Shown: positions 7,302-15,181 of the stretch, one piece after another | Layout of the letters: the number at the start of each line of letters is the position of its first letter | Position numbering within the stretch: position 1 is the first letter of the stretch | Assembly: GCA_012840975.1 (NCBI GenBank) | Contig: DUVP01000001.1 | Span: 1-42,793, forward strand | Length of the DNA: 42,793 nucleotides | DNA from: Mogibacterium sp. | GTDB lineage: Bacteria > Bacillota > Clostridia > Peptostreptococcales > Anaerovoracaceae | Direction: 5' to 3' | Notes under the pieces: model-generated | Told to the model about the DNA's origin: nothing | The model's database searches: none | The model's input: the letters and a program-made list of their open reading frames with translations, nothing else | Made by a program: the position numbers and the translations under genes

Positions 7302-8867
7302 ATGGAAAATGTACCTGCATTGTACGCAACCGCATGGGCGGTACTGCCACCACTTGTAGCGATTGTACTCGCACTCGTCACAAAGGAGGTTTACAGCTCT
7401 TTATTTCTCGGTATAGTCACCGGAGGAGTTCTATATGCCGGAGCAAGCTTTACCGGCGTTCTTGAACATGTTCTGATGAACGGCATTATCGCTTCATTAA
7501 CTGACTCATATAACGTTGGGATTCTTATATTCCTGGTTATATTGGGTATCTTGGTAGCTATGCTCAACTTATCCGGAGGTTCAAAGGCTTTTGGAAAATG
7601 GGCTTTAAGAAAAGTAAGAACTCGTGTAGCTGCAGGAGCTGCCACTGTTATTCTGGGAATGCTTATTTTTGTAGACGACTATTTCAACTGTCTGACAGTC
7701 GGAAGTGTTATGAAGCCTGTAACGGATAACTTTAAAATTTCAAGAGCAAAATTAGCTTATATCATTGACTCGACAGCCGCTCCTGTTTGTATTATTGCCC
7801 CTATATCTTCATGGGCAGCAGCAGTTTCAGGCTTCGTTGAAGGTCAAAACGGAATATCGATTTTTATTCGTTCTATACCATACAACTTCTATGCTCTGTT
7901 TTCACTTGTCATGATGTTTGCTTTAATCTTTATGAAGTTTGATTTCGGAAAAATGGTGGAGTATGAAAGAAATGCTATCGAAAATGACGACCTGTTCACA
8001 GTAAAACCTGCTAATGATGATGCCTCGGCAACCACTGAAACGGGTAATGAAAACGGCAAAATAATTGATCTTATTTTCCCTGTTCTGGTTCTAATCATAG
8101 CATGTGTTGTCGGCATGATTTATACCGGAGGCTTCTTTGAGGGAGAATCTATCATAAATGCTTTTGCAAACTCAGACGCATCCGTAGGGCTTTCAATGGG
8201 ATCATTAGTAGCCCTGATTATAACCGTTATTTACTATATGTTTAGAAGAACTGTTACATTCCAGCAATGCATGACCTGTGTTCCTGAAGGACTGAAGCAG
8301 ATGATTTCACCTATTCTTATACTAACTTTCGCCTGGTCTCTGAAGGCAATGACAGACAGTCTGGGGCTTGCTGAATTTGTAAAAGGAGTAGTTGCAAATC
8401 TAGGTGGTAGTGCAATGGCATTTATCCCGGCAATTTTGTTTTTAATAGCTTGTGCTCTTGCATTTTCATCAGGTACCTCTTGGGGAACATTCGGAATACT
8501 CATCCCTATCGGACTTGCTATTACAGAATCACGTCCTGATATGATGATTCCGATAATGGCCGCTTGCATGGCAGGTGCTGTTTATGGAGACCACGCTTCT
8601 CCAATTTCGGATACGACTATTATGTCATCAGCCGGAGCCGGATGTGACCACTTGTCACACGTTACAACGCAGCTTCCATATGCAACATTAGTAGCAGGAG
8701 TTTCATTTGTATCATTTATAATAGCCGGCTTTGTAAATACTCCGATTATCCCGCTTATTGTAGGTTTTGCTCTTTTAATCGGAATACTGTTCTTTATCAG
8801 AAAGAGGCCGAGTTCTTATATAATTCCTGAAAATGTAAACTTCAATGAGGCGGCTGCTAATCAATAA
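7302..8867 (+). CDS. NhaC-family antiporter-like transporter, probable lysine transporter (LysW type)
   Basis: A 521-residue inner-membrane protein with about 11-12 hydrophobic helices. NhaC hallmarks are the acidic VDDYFNC (about 126-132), DSTAAP, SGTSWGTFG and YGDHASPISDTTIMSS in the C-terminal half. A charged insert lies around residues 225-255. NhaC proteins exchange Na+ and H+, but members behind lysine riboswitches have been proposed to be lysine transporters (LysW). That role is inferred here from the riboswitch alone. The start has AAAAGGAGGT seven bases upstream of the ATG. The gene is monocistronic and ends in a strong shared terminator. Confidence 0.88.
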   Translation: MENVPALYATAWAVLPPLVAIVLALVTKEVYSSLFLGIVTGGVLYAGASFTGVLEHVLMNGIIASLTDSYNVGILIFLVILGILVAMLNLSGGSKAFGKWALRKVRTRVAAGAATVILGMLIFVDDYFNCLTVGSVMKPVTDNFKISRAKLAYIIDSTAAPVCIIAPISSWAAAVSGFVEGQNGISIFIRSIPYNFYALFSLVMMFALIFMKFDFGKMVEYERNAIENDDLFTVKPANDDASATTETGNENGKIIDLIFPVLVLIIACVVGMIYTGGFFEGESIINAFANSDASVGLSMGSLVALIITVIYYMFRRTVTFQQCMTCVPEGLKQMISPILILTFAWSLKAMTDSLGLAEFVKGVVANLGGSAMAFIPAILFLIACALAFSSGTSWGTFGILIPIGLAITESRPDMMIPIMAACMAGAVYGDHASPISDTTIMSSAGAGCDHLSHVTTQLPYATLVAGVSFVSFIIAGFVNTPIIPLIVGFALLIGILFFIRKRPSSYIIPENVNFNEAAANQ

Positions 8868-8888
8868 CAGACATTAATATTAGCAACA

Positions 8889-8956
8889 TTTAAGATATAC
8901 GACCGAATATCTTAAAAAACCGGCACGGTTGATAAGAATATCAGCCGTGCCGGTTT
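8889..8956. terminator. Double-hairpin bidirectional terminator
   Basis: An 18-bp stem (8917-8934 with 8939-8956, AGAA loop, one G-T pair) lies next to a second stem (8889-8898 with 8907-8916, 8-base loop). On the minus strand the large stem is followed by TTTTTT, so it best ends the PBP operon; it also blocks read-through from the transporter gene on the + strand. Confidence 0.85.
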
Positions 8957-8977
8957 AAATTGTATGAAGTATATTTG

Positions 8978-10315
8978 TTAATAATTTATCAGTTCATTCA
9001 ATACTGTTCGCGCGATAGGTGCGGCCACTTGCGAACCGTACCCGGGATCCTTAACCCATACAACAAATGCATAAGGTGCATTTTTGTTATCGATAAAGCC
9101 GACAAACCAGGCTTCCGATCTTCCCCCTCCCGTCTCTGCTGTTCCTGATTTTGCATACATGTCAAGTCCCGGGAAATTGCCCTCTCCGTAGTTTGATGTA
9201 ACATTATTTTTCATCATATCCTTGAGCTCGTTCGCTGTGCTTTTTGAAAGATAGTTTCCGAGAGATTTTCCGCCGGTTATCTCTTTAATAAAGGTTGCAT
9301 TTTTTATCAGAGATGGCTGAACTGCCTCTCCTTCATTTGCTATCGCTCCCATATACACCATCATCGAACAGGGATTAACAAGGTCTTTCGCCTGTCCTAT
9401 TCCGGCCCATGACAGGGTAACATCATTGTCTGACGGAAAGCTGAAGGAACCCGAAGCTGTTTCTATCCCATTTATATCTACAGGCTTTGTGAGGCCCAGT
9501 TTATCAACATACCTTTTCATCGTATCGGCTCCAACCTCACGAGTGAGCTTTCCGAATGCTCCGTTACAAGAATCTGCCAGAGCACTTCTAAAGTCGACAG
9601 TTCCGTGAGCATATACATCTGTAAAGTCTGTTCCATGATATTCATTCTTGCCGTCACAAGTAAAGCTGAAATCATCTTTGCCCGGCATATTGTCTATAAC
9701 AGCTGCAGATGTTACAAGTTTAAAAATAGATCCCGGTGTCATTGTTCCGCTTAAGAAATTATTGAAATAATAAGAGGATTTCTTATCTGTCGGCAGTCTG
9801 TCTGCAGGGTCAAAGGCCGGTGTACTTACCATGCAGACTATCTCCCCGGTCTTCCAATTGAATACACCTACAGTTCCTGTCCTGTCACCAAGAGCATTAT
9901 ACGCGGCTCTATTAGCCTCTGCATCTATAGTAAGTTTTATCTTCTTTCCTTCTGCGGATGTATCATATGTTCCGTTCAAAATATCATATCCGATCAACTG
10001 ACTTTTGAATACATTGATAGCACCTGTAGCTATATTGCCTTTCGGATCGCCAACAGCATGCACTGTAGCACACCTGATACCCCGGTCTGAGTTGTAGAAT
10101 ATACCTTCAGGAGTACAATCCATCAGAACTTCATCATTCCTGTCGGTCACGGTTCCCCTGTTTATCATTCCATCCGTGTATATTTGTGTGTTCCCGTAGA
10201 AGCTTGCCCATTTACTGCCGTCTCTCACAAATCTCCATGTAAAGAGAACCATACCTCCGAACAGTACAGCCGCAATCAGTACACAAATTATTGCTCTTCT
10301 TTCCTGTTTACGCAT
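8978..10315 (-). CDS. pbpA: Class B penicillin-binding protein (PbpA-like transpeptidase)
   Basis: A 445-residue envelope enzyme that cross-links peptidoglycan. A short cytoplasmic tail and one membrane anchor (about 8-28) precede the external part. The transpeptidase motifs are complete: S196-x-x-K199 (TPGSIFKL), S249-C-N251 and K389-S-G391. The N-terminal dimerisation domain is short (about 120 residues), as in mycobacterial/actinobacterial PbpA and clostridial relatives. The start overlaps the FHA-RodA gene by 8 bases and has GAGGATC upstream, so the glycosyltransferase and transpeptidase are translated together as a RodA-PBP pair. Confidence 0.9.
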   Translation of the reverse strand: MRKQERRAIICVLIAAVLFGGMVLFTWRFVRDGSKWASFYGNTQIYTDGMINRGTVTDRNDEVLMDCTPEGIFYNSDRGIRCATVHAVGDPKGNIATGAINVFKSQLIGYDILNGTYDTSAEGKKIKLTIDAEANRAAYNALGDRTGTVGVFNWKTGEIVCMVSTPAFDPADRLPTDKKSSYYFNNFLSGTMTPGSIFKLVTSAAVIDNMPGKDDFSFTCDGKNEYHGTDFTDVYAHGTVDFRSALADSCNGAFGKLTREVGADTMKRYVDKLGLTKPVDINGIETASGSFSFPSDNDVTLSWAGIGQAKDLVNPCSMMVYMGAIANEGEAVQPSLIKNATFIKEITGGKSLGNYLSKSTANELKDMMKNNVTSNYGEGNFPGLDMYAKSGTAETGGGRSEAWFVGFIDNKNAPYAFVVWVKDPGYGSQVAAPIARTVLNELINY

Positions 10316-11951
10316 ACTGATCCTCTTTTCTTACAGCCAAACTCGCATTCTCCCGCATATCCGCTGCTTTAAAGTATGCAAGCATAGCCCAAGAGGCTAT
10401 CATACTTGTTCCACCGCTTGATAAGAAAGGAAAAGTTACTCCGGTCAAAGGAAAAAGGTCTACAGATCCAAAAACATTGAGTATTGTTTGAATCAGAAAC
10501 ATGGTTGCCGCTCCACACGCTCCTATAGTGTAAAATGTGGATCTTCCGGCAACAATAGACATAACCGCAAACAAACTTAAGGTTATTATGCAAAGCACCA
10601 TTAGGACGGCAATGATAAATCCCCATTCTTCCATCGTAAAACCGAAGACAAGGTCTGTGTTTGATGCCGCTACATGCTTAAGAGAGCCGTTCCCTGCGCC
10701 CAGTCCGAGAAGGCCACCGCCTGAGCCGAAAGACATTGTCCTTGTCTGCTGGTATCCCTTATCATCAGCGAATTCCCATACATTTCCCCACACAGCAAAT
10801 CTGGATGCTATATAAGGTTTAAATCTCAACACCATCAGACCCATCAGACCTGATCCTGCAACAGTCAGAATCATCCTCGACAGATCTCCGCTTCGAAGGA
10901 AAGAAACGACCAAAAATGTCGCAAAGAATATAAGTGCGGTTCCGAAGTCACCCATTATTGCAAGACAGCCTACACAGAAGAAGGCAAATCCCGCATACAT
11001 CATCGTGTTCTTCTGATTGTAAAGTTCTTCGAGAGTTCCGGCACCTATGCATATAAATGCCAGTTTTACTATTTCAGAAGGCTGTACTGAAATCCCGTTC
11101 TCTCCGCCTATCATTATCCAGTTTGCTGCTCCATATTTATTTGCTCCGAATATAAGGTTAATAATGAGAAGCAGAGCGGAAAGTCCAATCAATATTCCTC
11201 TCGCTTTTTTTGTTCTCTCCAGATCTCTAAGATATATACACATAAAAACCATAAGGGCAATGCCGACAAGAGCCGCAAGCAGTTGTTTGAATGTTCCGTC
11301 CGGATCAAATGATGTCATAATCGCCAAATTCAGTGTTGTCATGAAGAAGGCTATCATTTCCATCTCAAAACCTTTACGTCCCATTGCTTTAAAAAATGTA
11401 ATATATATCCACATAACAGCTGACAGAATTACAATTGAAAAAAGAGACATTACATTTATTTCCTTGCCCATTCCCAATATAAGCTGAACTATCGTCATTG
11501 CCTGAAAAACAGTTATTGCCAGAAGAATTTTCCAGGGAGCAACAGGGCTTTTATCCATCTCCCTCATAAAAAGATTGTTTCTGCTTTCTTCGAGGCTTGC
11601 CGGTGCAATCGTGCAGTGAACGCCTCCCATAACAAGCTCATCCCCGGGATTTATAAAATATCTCTTATCTGTTTTTAATTTATACCCGTTTATTTCAGAA
11701 CCGTTTTTTGATCCGATATCCTTAAATATCCATCTTCCTTCTTTAGTTCTGCTTAGAAGTGCATGGTTTTTGGAAATTGTCTTGAGCGGAATATTTAAAT
11801 CTACCGATTTGGCTCGTCCGATGACATTTTCCCAGTGAGTTATCGGATGGTTGCCCCCATCCTCAACAAGGAAATATCCCCACACTTCAGGTGTTACCCG
11901 GGTTGTAAGGAGTGAAACTATGCATACAAACAGAATGTATATTGCAAGCAC
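10308..11951 (-). CDS. FHA domain fused to FtsW/RodA/SpoVE peptidoglycan polymerase
   Basis: The 547-residue form begins at GTG 11951. An FHA phosphothreonine-binding domain (about 25-110) shows GR (45-46), SKNH (60-63) and GSKNG (80-84). The SEDS lipid II polymerase follows, with about ten helices and the conserved GAANW, PSEI(V)KLA, GDFGTA and FPFLSSGG blocks. The FHA domain probably docks a Ser/Thr-kinase-phosphorylated partner, as FhaB/RodA/PbpA clusters do in actinobacteria. GTG probably is not the real start. The frame stays open 31 codons upstream to an ATA at 12042-12044, preceded by AAGGAG at ideal spacing; those codons complete the first membrane helix, which the GTG start would cut to about 15 residues. 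Confidence 0.88.
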   Translation of the reverse strand: MLAIYILFVCIVSLLTTRVTPEVWGYFLVEDGGNHPITHWENVIGRAKSVDLNIPLKTISKNHALLSRTKEGRWIFKDIGSKNGSEINGYKLKTDKRYFINPGDELVMGGVHCTIAPASLEESRNNLFMREMDKSPVAPWKILLAITVFQAMTIVQLILGMGKEINVMSLFSIVILSAVMWIYITFFKAMGRKGFEMEMIAFFMTTLNLAIMTSFDPDGTFKQLLAALVGIALMVFMCIYLRDLERTKKARGILIGLSALLLIINLIFGANKYGAANWIMIGGENGISVQPSEIVKLAFICIGAGTLEELYNQKNTMMYAGFAFFCVGCLAIMGDFGTALIFFATFLVVSFLRSGDLSRMILTVAGSGLMGLMVLRFKPYIASRFAVWGNVWEFADDKGYQQTRTMSFGSGGGLLGLGAGNGSLKHVAASNTDLVFGFTMEEWGFIIAVLMVLCIITLSLFAVMSIVAGRSTFYTIGACGAATMFLIQTILNVFGSVDLFPLTGVTFPFLSSGGTSMIASWAMLAYFKAADMRENASLAVRKEDQYA

Positions 11952-11953
11952 AA

Positions 11954-11984
11954 CAAATAACCACCTGAAGATGGTGGTTATTTG
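11954..11984 (-). repeat. 12-bp perfect hairpin covering the ribosome site of the GTG start
   Basis: Perfect arms 11954-11965 and 11973-11984 (CAAATAACCACC / GGTGGTTATTTG) with a 7-base loop. On the mRNA the 3' arm contains AGGTGG, the only Shine-Dalgarno-like match for GTG 11951, so folding would hide it. There is no T-tract, so it is not a normal terminator. Confidence 0.7.
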
Positions 11985-12081
11985 GATTGCAATCTCCGGA
12001 AATTCCTGAGAAAAATTAAATATCGTTTCAAACAGTTTCTCTATTTGTCTTCTCCTTAAATTTTCTTAAAGTTTTTTGATT

Positions 12082-13740
12082 TTATTTCCAGGAACTCTTA
12101 AGGTCCACAATACTGTTAAAGACTTTGTTATCTTCTGTAGTCAACTCAGTGTCAGCTATATAATATCCCTTGCGGAAAAATTGGAATCTTTCTCCCGGCT
12201 TAACTTCTTTAACGCTTGGTTCAGCATATCCCCAGGTTTCAACCAGAGATTCTTCATTGAATTCCTGCTCTCCGGTTTCCTCGTTTTCATCCATAAGATA
12301 TCCGTATTCTCTTACATCTATCTTAACCGCTGTACTTGCCTCTACAAAATGAATTGTTCCCTTAACCTTACGTCCGGCGAAGTTGCCTCCACTCTTGGTT
12401 TCCGGATCATATGTACAGCGAAGTTCTTTAATGCTCCCGTCTTCGTTCTTTACAACCTCGTTACATGTAATAAAGTATGCCCCTTTAAGTCTGACTTCAT
12501 TACCCGGATACAGTCTGAAATACTTTCTGGCAGGAACTTCCATGAAGTCGTCTCCATCGATCCACAACTCACGACCAAAAGGAATTTCTCTTTCTCCCAG
12601 CTCAGGTACTTTGCTGTTGTTTTCCACCGTACACATTTCAATCTTTCCTTCAGGATAGTTTTCAATAACTACCTTGACAGGATTCATGACAACATTTACA
12701 GCTGATACTTTAGGCTGCAGGTCTTCACGAATACACTGTTCCAGCTGTGCAATGTCTATCGTAGAATCCGCCTTGGATACTCCGATATCATCACAGAACT
12801 TGCGAATTGCTTCCGGTGTATATCCTCTTCTCCTTACGCCGGCAAGTGTCGGCAGTCTCGGATCGTCCCAGCCGGATACATATCCTTCATCAACGAGACG
12901 CTTTAAGTATCTTTTGCTCATCAGCATAGTAGTGACATTAAGACGGGCAAACTCTATCTGTCTTGGCGGATTAGGCCAGAACGCAACTTCATCAAGTACC
13001 CAGTCATAAAGAGGTCTGTGATCTTCAAATTCAAGTGTACAAAGTGAATGTGTAATTCCTTCTATCGCATCTTCTATCGGATGTGCAAAATCGTACATAG
13101 GGTATATGCACCACTTGTCACCAGTATTATGATGTGAAGCATGTACAACTCTGTAAATTACCGGATCTCTCATATTTATATTAGGGCTTGCCATATCGAT
13201 CTTTGCTCTTAAACAAACTTCTCCGTCTGCAAAATCACCCGCTCTCATCTTCTCAAACAGTTCCAGACTTTCTTCAACCGGTCTGTTTCTATAAGGACTC
13301 TCTTTGCCCGGTGATGTTAAACTTCCCCTGTATTCTCTGATTTCGTCCGGTGTAAGTTCACAGACAAATGCCTTGTCCTTCTTAATAAGCTCAACAGCCG
13401 CATCATACATCGTATCAAAATAGTCTGATGCCCAAAGTTTTTCATCCCACTGGAAACCGAGCCAGTTAACATCATACTCTATCGATTTTACAAACTCTAT
13501 ATCTTCCTTGACAGGGTTTGTGTCATCGTATCTAAGGTTGCATGTTCCGTCATACTTCAGAGCCGTTCCGAAGTTCAGGCATAATGATTTCGCATGACCT
13601 ATATGCAGATACCCGTTTGGTTCCGGTGGAAACCTCGTGATTATATGAGTGTGTTTGCCGGTTTTAAGATCTTCATCGATAATATCGTGAATGAAGTTAC
13701 CTGCCATATCCTTATATTCTTCTTTTGTTGCAAATGCCAT
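12082..13740 (-). CDS. glnS: Glutaminyl-tRNA synthetase
   Basis: A 552-residue class I aminoacyl-tRNA synthetase. The HIGH motif (46-49) is in the GlnRS-type context [15 protein letters not shown], and the KMSKS equivalent appears as LMSKR. RYDDTNP and the two C-terminal beta-barrel anticodon-binding domains mark it as GlnRS rather than GluRS. Length is typical. ATG at 13740 follows GGAGGTG. It directly charges tRNA-Gln, whereas many Firmicutes use the Glu-tRNA amidation route through GatCAB; whether GatCAB is also present cannot be seen here. It is the first gene of the run to FHA-RodA and PbpA, with only 37 bases from its stop to the ATA candidate start of the next gene. Confidence 0.95.
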   Translation of the reverse strand: MAFATKEEYKDMAGNFIHDIIDEDLKTGKHTHIITRFPPEPNGYLHIGHAKSLCLNFGTALKYDGTCNLRYDDTNPVKEDIEFVKSIEYDVNWLGFQWDEKLWASDYFDTMYDAAVELIKKDKAFVCELTPDEIREYRGSLTSPGKESPYRNRPVEESLELFEKMRAGDFADGEVCLRAKIDMASPNINMRDPVIYRVVHASHHNTGDKWCIYPMYDFAHPIEDAIEGITHSLCTLEFEDHRPLYDWVLDEVAFWPNPPRQIEFARLNVTTMLMSKRYLKRLVDEGYVSGWDDPRLPTLAGVRRRGYTPEAIRKFCDDIGVSKADSTIDIAQLEQCIREDLQPKVSAVNVVMNPVKVVIENYPEGKIEMCTVENNSKVPELGEREIPFGRELWIDGDDFMEVPARKYFRLYPGNEVRLKGAYFITCNEVVKNEDGSIKELRCTYDPETKSGGNFAGRKVKGTIHFVEASTAVKIDVREYGYLMDENEETGEQEFNEESLVETWGYAEPSVKEVKPGERFQFFRKGYYIADTELTTEDNKVFNSIVDLKSSWK

Positions 13741-13776
13741 GCTACACCTCCGAATAGATTTTTATAATTTCAAATA

Positions 13777-13785
13777 ATTATATCA
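13777..13785 (-). promoter_or_regulatory. Extended -10 promoter of the glnS operon
   Basis: Minus strand TGATATAAT, i.e. an extended -10 (TGn) with a perfect TATAAT at 13777-13782, about 37 bases before the glnS ATG. No good -35 hexamer is seen, which fits an extended -10 promoter. Confidence 0.45.
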
Positions 13786-13825
13786 CGATTGTCTCATCAT
13801 TAAAATGGATGTAATTATTAATATT

Positions 13826-14308
13826 TCAGTTCATATTACGTCCACTGCCTTGTCCGTTGCCACCCTGACCTTTTCTTTCTTGACTTTGTCCCGCTCCTTG
13901 TCCACTACCGTTTCCAAAACCCATACCCCTACTTCCTAATCTCTTTCCTATTTTTGCGGAACCTGTTCCGTCACAGTTTGACTGATTTTCTTCAATTGCT
14001 TTCATTATTGAATCTGCTTTTTCCTGAGTAATCTTTCCGGCTTTTACCAGCTCACTGAGTCTGTCCTTCTTTATCTTGAGCATTCCGGCTTTAAACTCCT
14101 CGAGTTTTCCTGCATCGGCAGCAATAGCTCCATATGTTGTCTTATCTTTAATTTTCTCTGCTACAACTTCCTCGACACTTTTTCCAAGAAGCCCTGCTAC
14201 AAGTTCAGCCGGTGTGCTGTACTCTGTTCCTGCAAAAGCTGTGATTGATCCGGAAGTCAGAACTAAAGTAGCGACTATAGCTGCTGCCAGTTTTCTAATT
14301 TTTTTCAT
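13826..14308 (-). CDS. Secreted DUF2680 protein with Gly/Gln/Ser-rich tail
   Basis: A 160-residue precursor. The signal peptide covers residues 1-26, with a lysine-rich start, hydrophobic core and AFA cleavage site. A DUF2680 helical domain spans about 30-115 (TPAELVAGLLGKSVEEVVAEK, written in parts; then GKITQEKADSIMKAIEENQ and NCDGTG). A low-complexity tail rich in glycine, glutamine and serine ends the protein. The function of DUF2680 is unknown. The gene faces away from a two-component system, and response-regulator-type direct repeats lie at its promoter, so it is probably that system's target. AAAGGAG lies 11 bases before the ATG. Confidence 0.85.
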   Translation of the reverse strand: MKKIRKLAAAIVATLVLTSGSITAFAGTEYSTPAELVAGLLGKSVEEVVAEKIKDKTTYGAIAADAGKLEEFKAGMLKIKKDRLSELVKAGKITQEKADSIMKAIEENQSNCDGTGSAKIGKRLGSRGMGFGNGSGQGAGQSQERKGQGGNGQGSGRNMN

Positions 14309-14354
14309 TTTTTTATTTCTCCTTTCGGTTTGTCTTATGTTTTATTACACCTGT

Positions 14355-14389
14355 ATCTTACAAACATCATGTGGCAAATCTATGGCAAA
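14355..14389 (-). promoter_or_regulatory. Predicted response-regulator box and -10 for the DUF2680 gene
   Basis: Read on the minus strand: TTTGCCA (14383-14389), four bases, TTTGCCA (14372-14378), eleven bases, then TAAGAT (14355-14360) as a candidate -10. The 7+4+7 layout with 11-bp period and a -10 about one turn downstream copies the Pho-box plan of OmpR/PhoB-family activators. A -35 hexamer is not needed in that arrangement. Confidence 0.55.
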
Positions 14390-14420
14390 ATCGGTCAAGT
14401 TTCTTGTCTTTTTTATATTC

Positions 14421-14462
14421 TTCGCCACTCATTTGCCATATTCTTTTGATATCCTTTATAAT
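14421..14462 (+). promoter_or_regulatory. Predicted response-regulator box and promoter of the two-component operon
   Basis: On the + strand: TTCGCCA (14421-14427), four bases, TTTGCCA (14432-14438), then TATAAT at 14457-14462. The same repeat faces the DUF2680 gene on the other strand. TTGCCA (14433-14438) with an 18-base spacer also serves as the -35. Autoregulation by the regulator encoded at 14489 is the simplest reading. Confidence 0.55.
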
Positions 14463-14488
14463 AATTAAAATATGAAAGGGAATTGTAT

Positions 14489-15181
14489 ATGAACACTATA
14501 TTAATAGCTGATGATAATCCGCAGCTTCTAAATATATTAAAGACATCTGCAGAAAAAGAAGGATATAAGGTAATTCTTGCCGAAGACGGCGAGACGGCTC
14601 TTGAAGCTTTTCACACCAATAACCCTAATATAATCCTGCTTGATGTTATGATGCCTAAACTCGACGGCTTTCAGGTCTGCAGAGAAATCCGCAAGGAATC
14701 CGATGTTCCTATTATAATGATTACAGCCAGAGGCGAAGATTTTGAAAAGATTATGGGGCTTGAAATCGGAGCTGATGACTATATCGTCAAGCCTTTCTCC
14801 CCGGGCGAAGTAATGGCCAGAGTCAAAGCTGTTATGAGAAGAATTGAGAAAACGGATGATATAACTGACCGGATTCTGACAGTTGAGAATCTTCAAATCA
14901 ATCTTGCCGATTACAGTGTAACTGTCGCTTCTGTACCTGTTGCACTGACAAAACGTGAAACAGATATGCTTTGGACACTGGCAAAAGGGAGAAATCGTGC
15001 TTATTCGCGTGAATCCCTTCTCGATATGCTTTGGGGATATGATTACTACGGTGATCCTCGTACGGTTGATTCTCATATCAAAAGGTTGCGTTCTAAACTT
15101 GATGCTGTTGAACATAAGACCTGGGAAATTCGAACAATAAGAAATGTAGGATATAAATTCGAGGTTCTGCATGAAAAATAA
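14489..15181 (+). CDS. OmpR/PhoB-family response regulator
   Basis: A 230-residue regulator. The receiver domain (1-118) has the acidic pair D8/D9, phospho-acceptor D52 in LLDVMMP and lysine in IVKPF. The C-terminal winged helix (about 130-228) ends in RTIRNVGYKFE, the wing typical of OmpR/PhoB. ATG at 14489 is preferred (AAAGGG eight bases upstream) over an in-frame TTG at 14483. It overlaps the histidine kinase gene by 11 bases. Targets are likely its own operon and the DUF2680 gene, given the matching direct repeats in the shared upstream region. Confidence 0.93.
   Translation: MNTILIADDNPQLLNILKTSAEKEGYKVILAEDGETALEAFHTNNPNIILLDVMMPKLDGFQVCREIRKESDVPIIMITARGEDFEKIMGLEIGADDYIVKPFSPGEVMARVKAVMRRIEKTDDITDRILTVENLQINLADYSVTVASVPVALTKRETDMLWTLAKGRNRAYSRESLLDMLWGYDYYGDPRTVDSHIKRLRSKLDAVEHKTWEIRTIRNVGYKFEVLHEK

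Noticed and set aside
12076-12705. A 209-codon plus-strand frame opposite the end of glnS
   Set aside because: The minus strand encodes the conserved C-terminal domains of GlnRS; the opposite frame has no family features.
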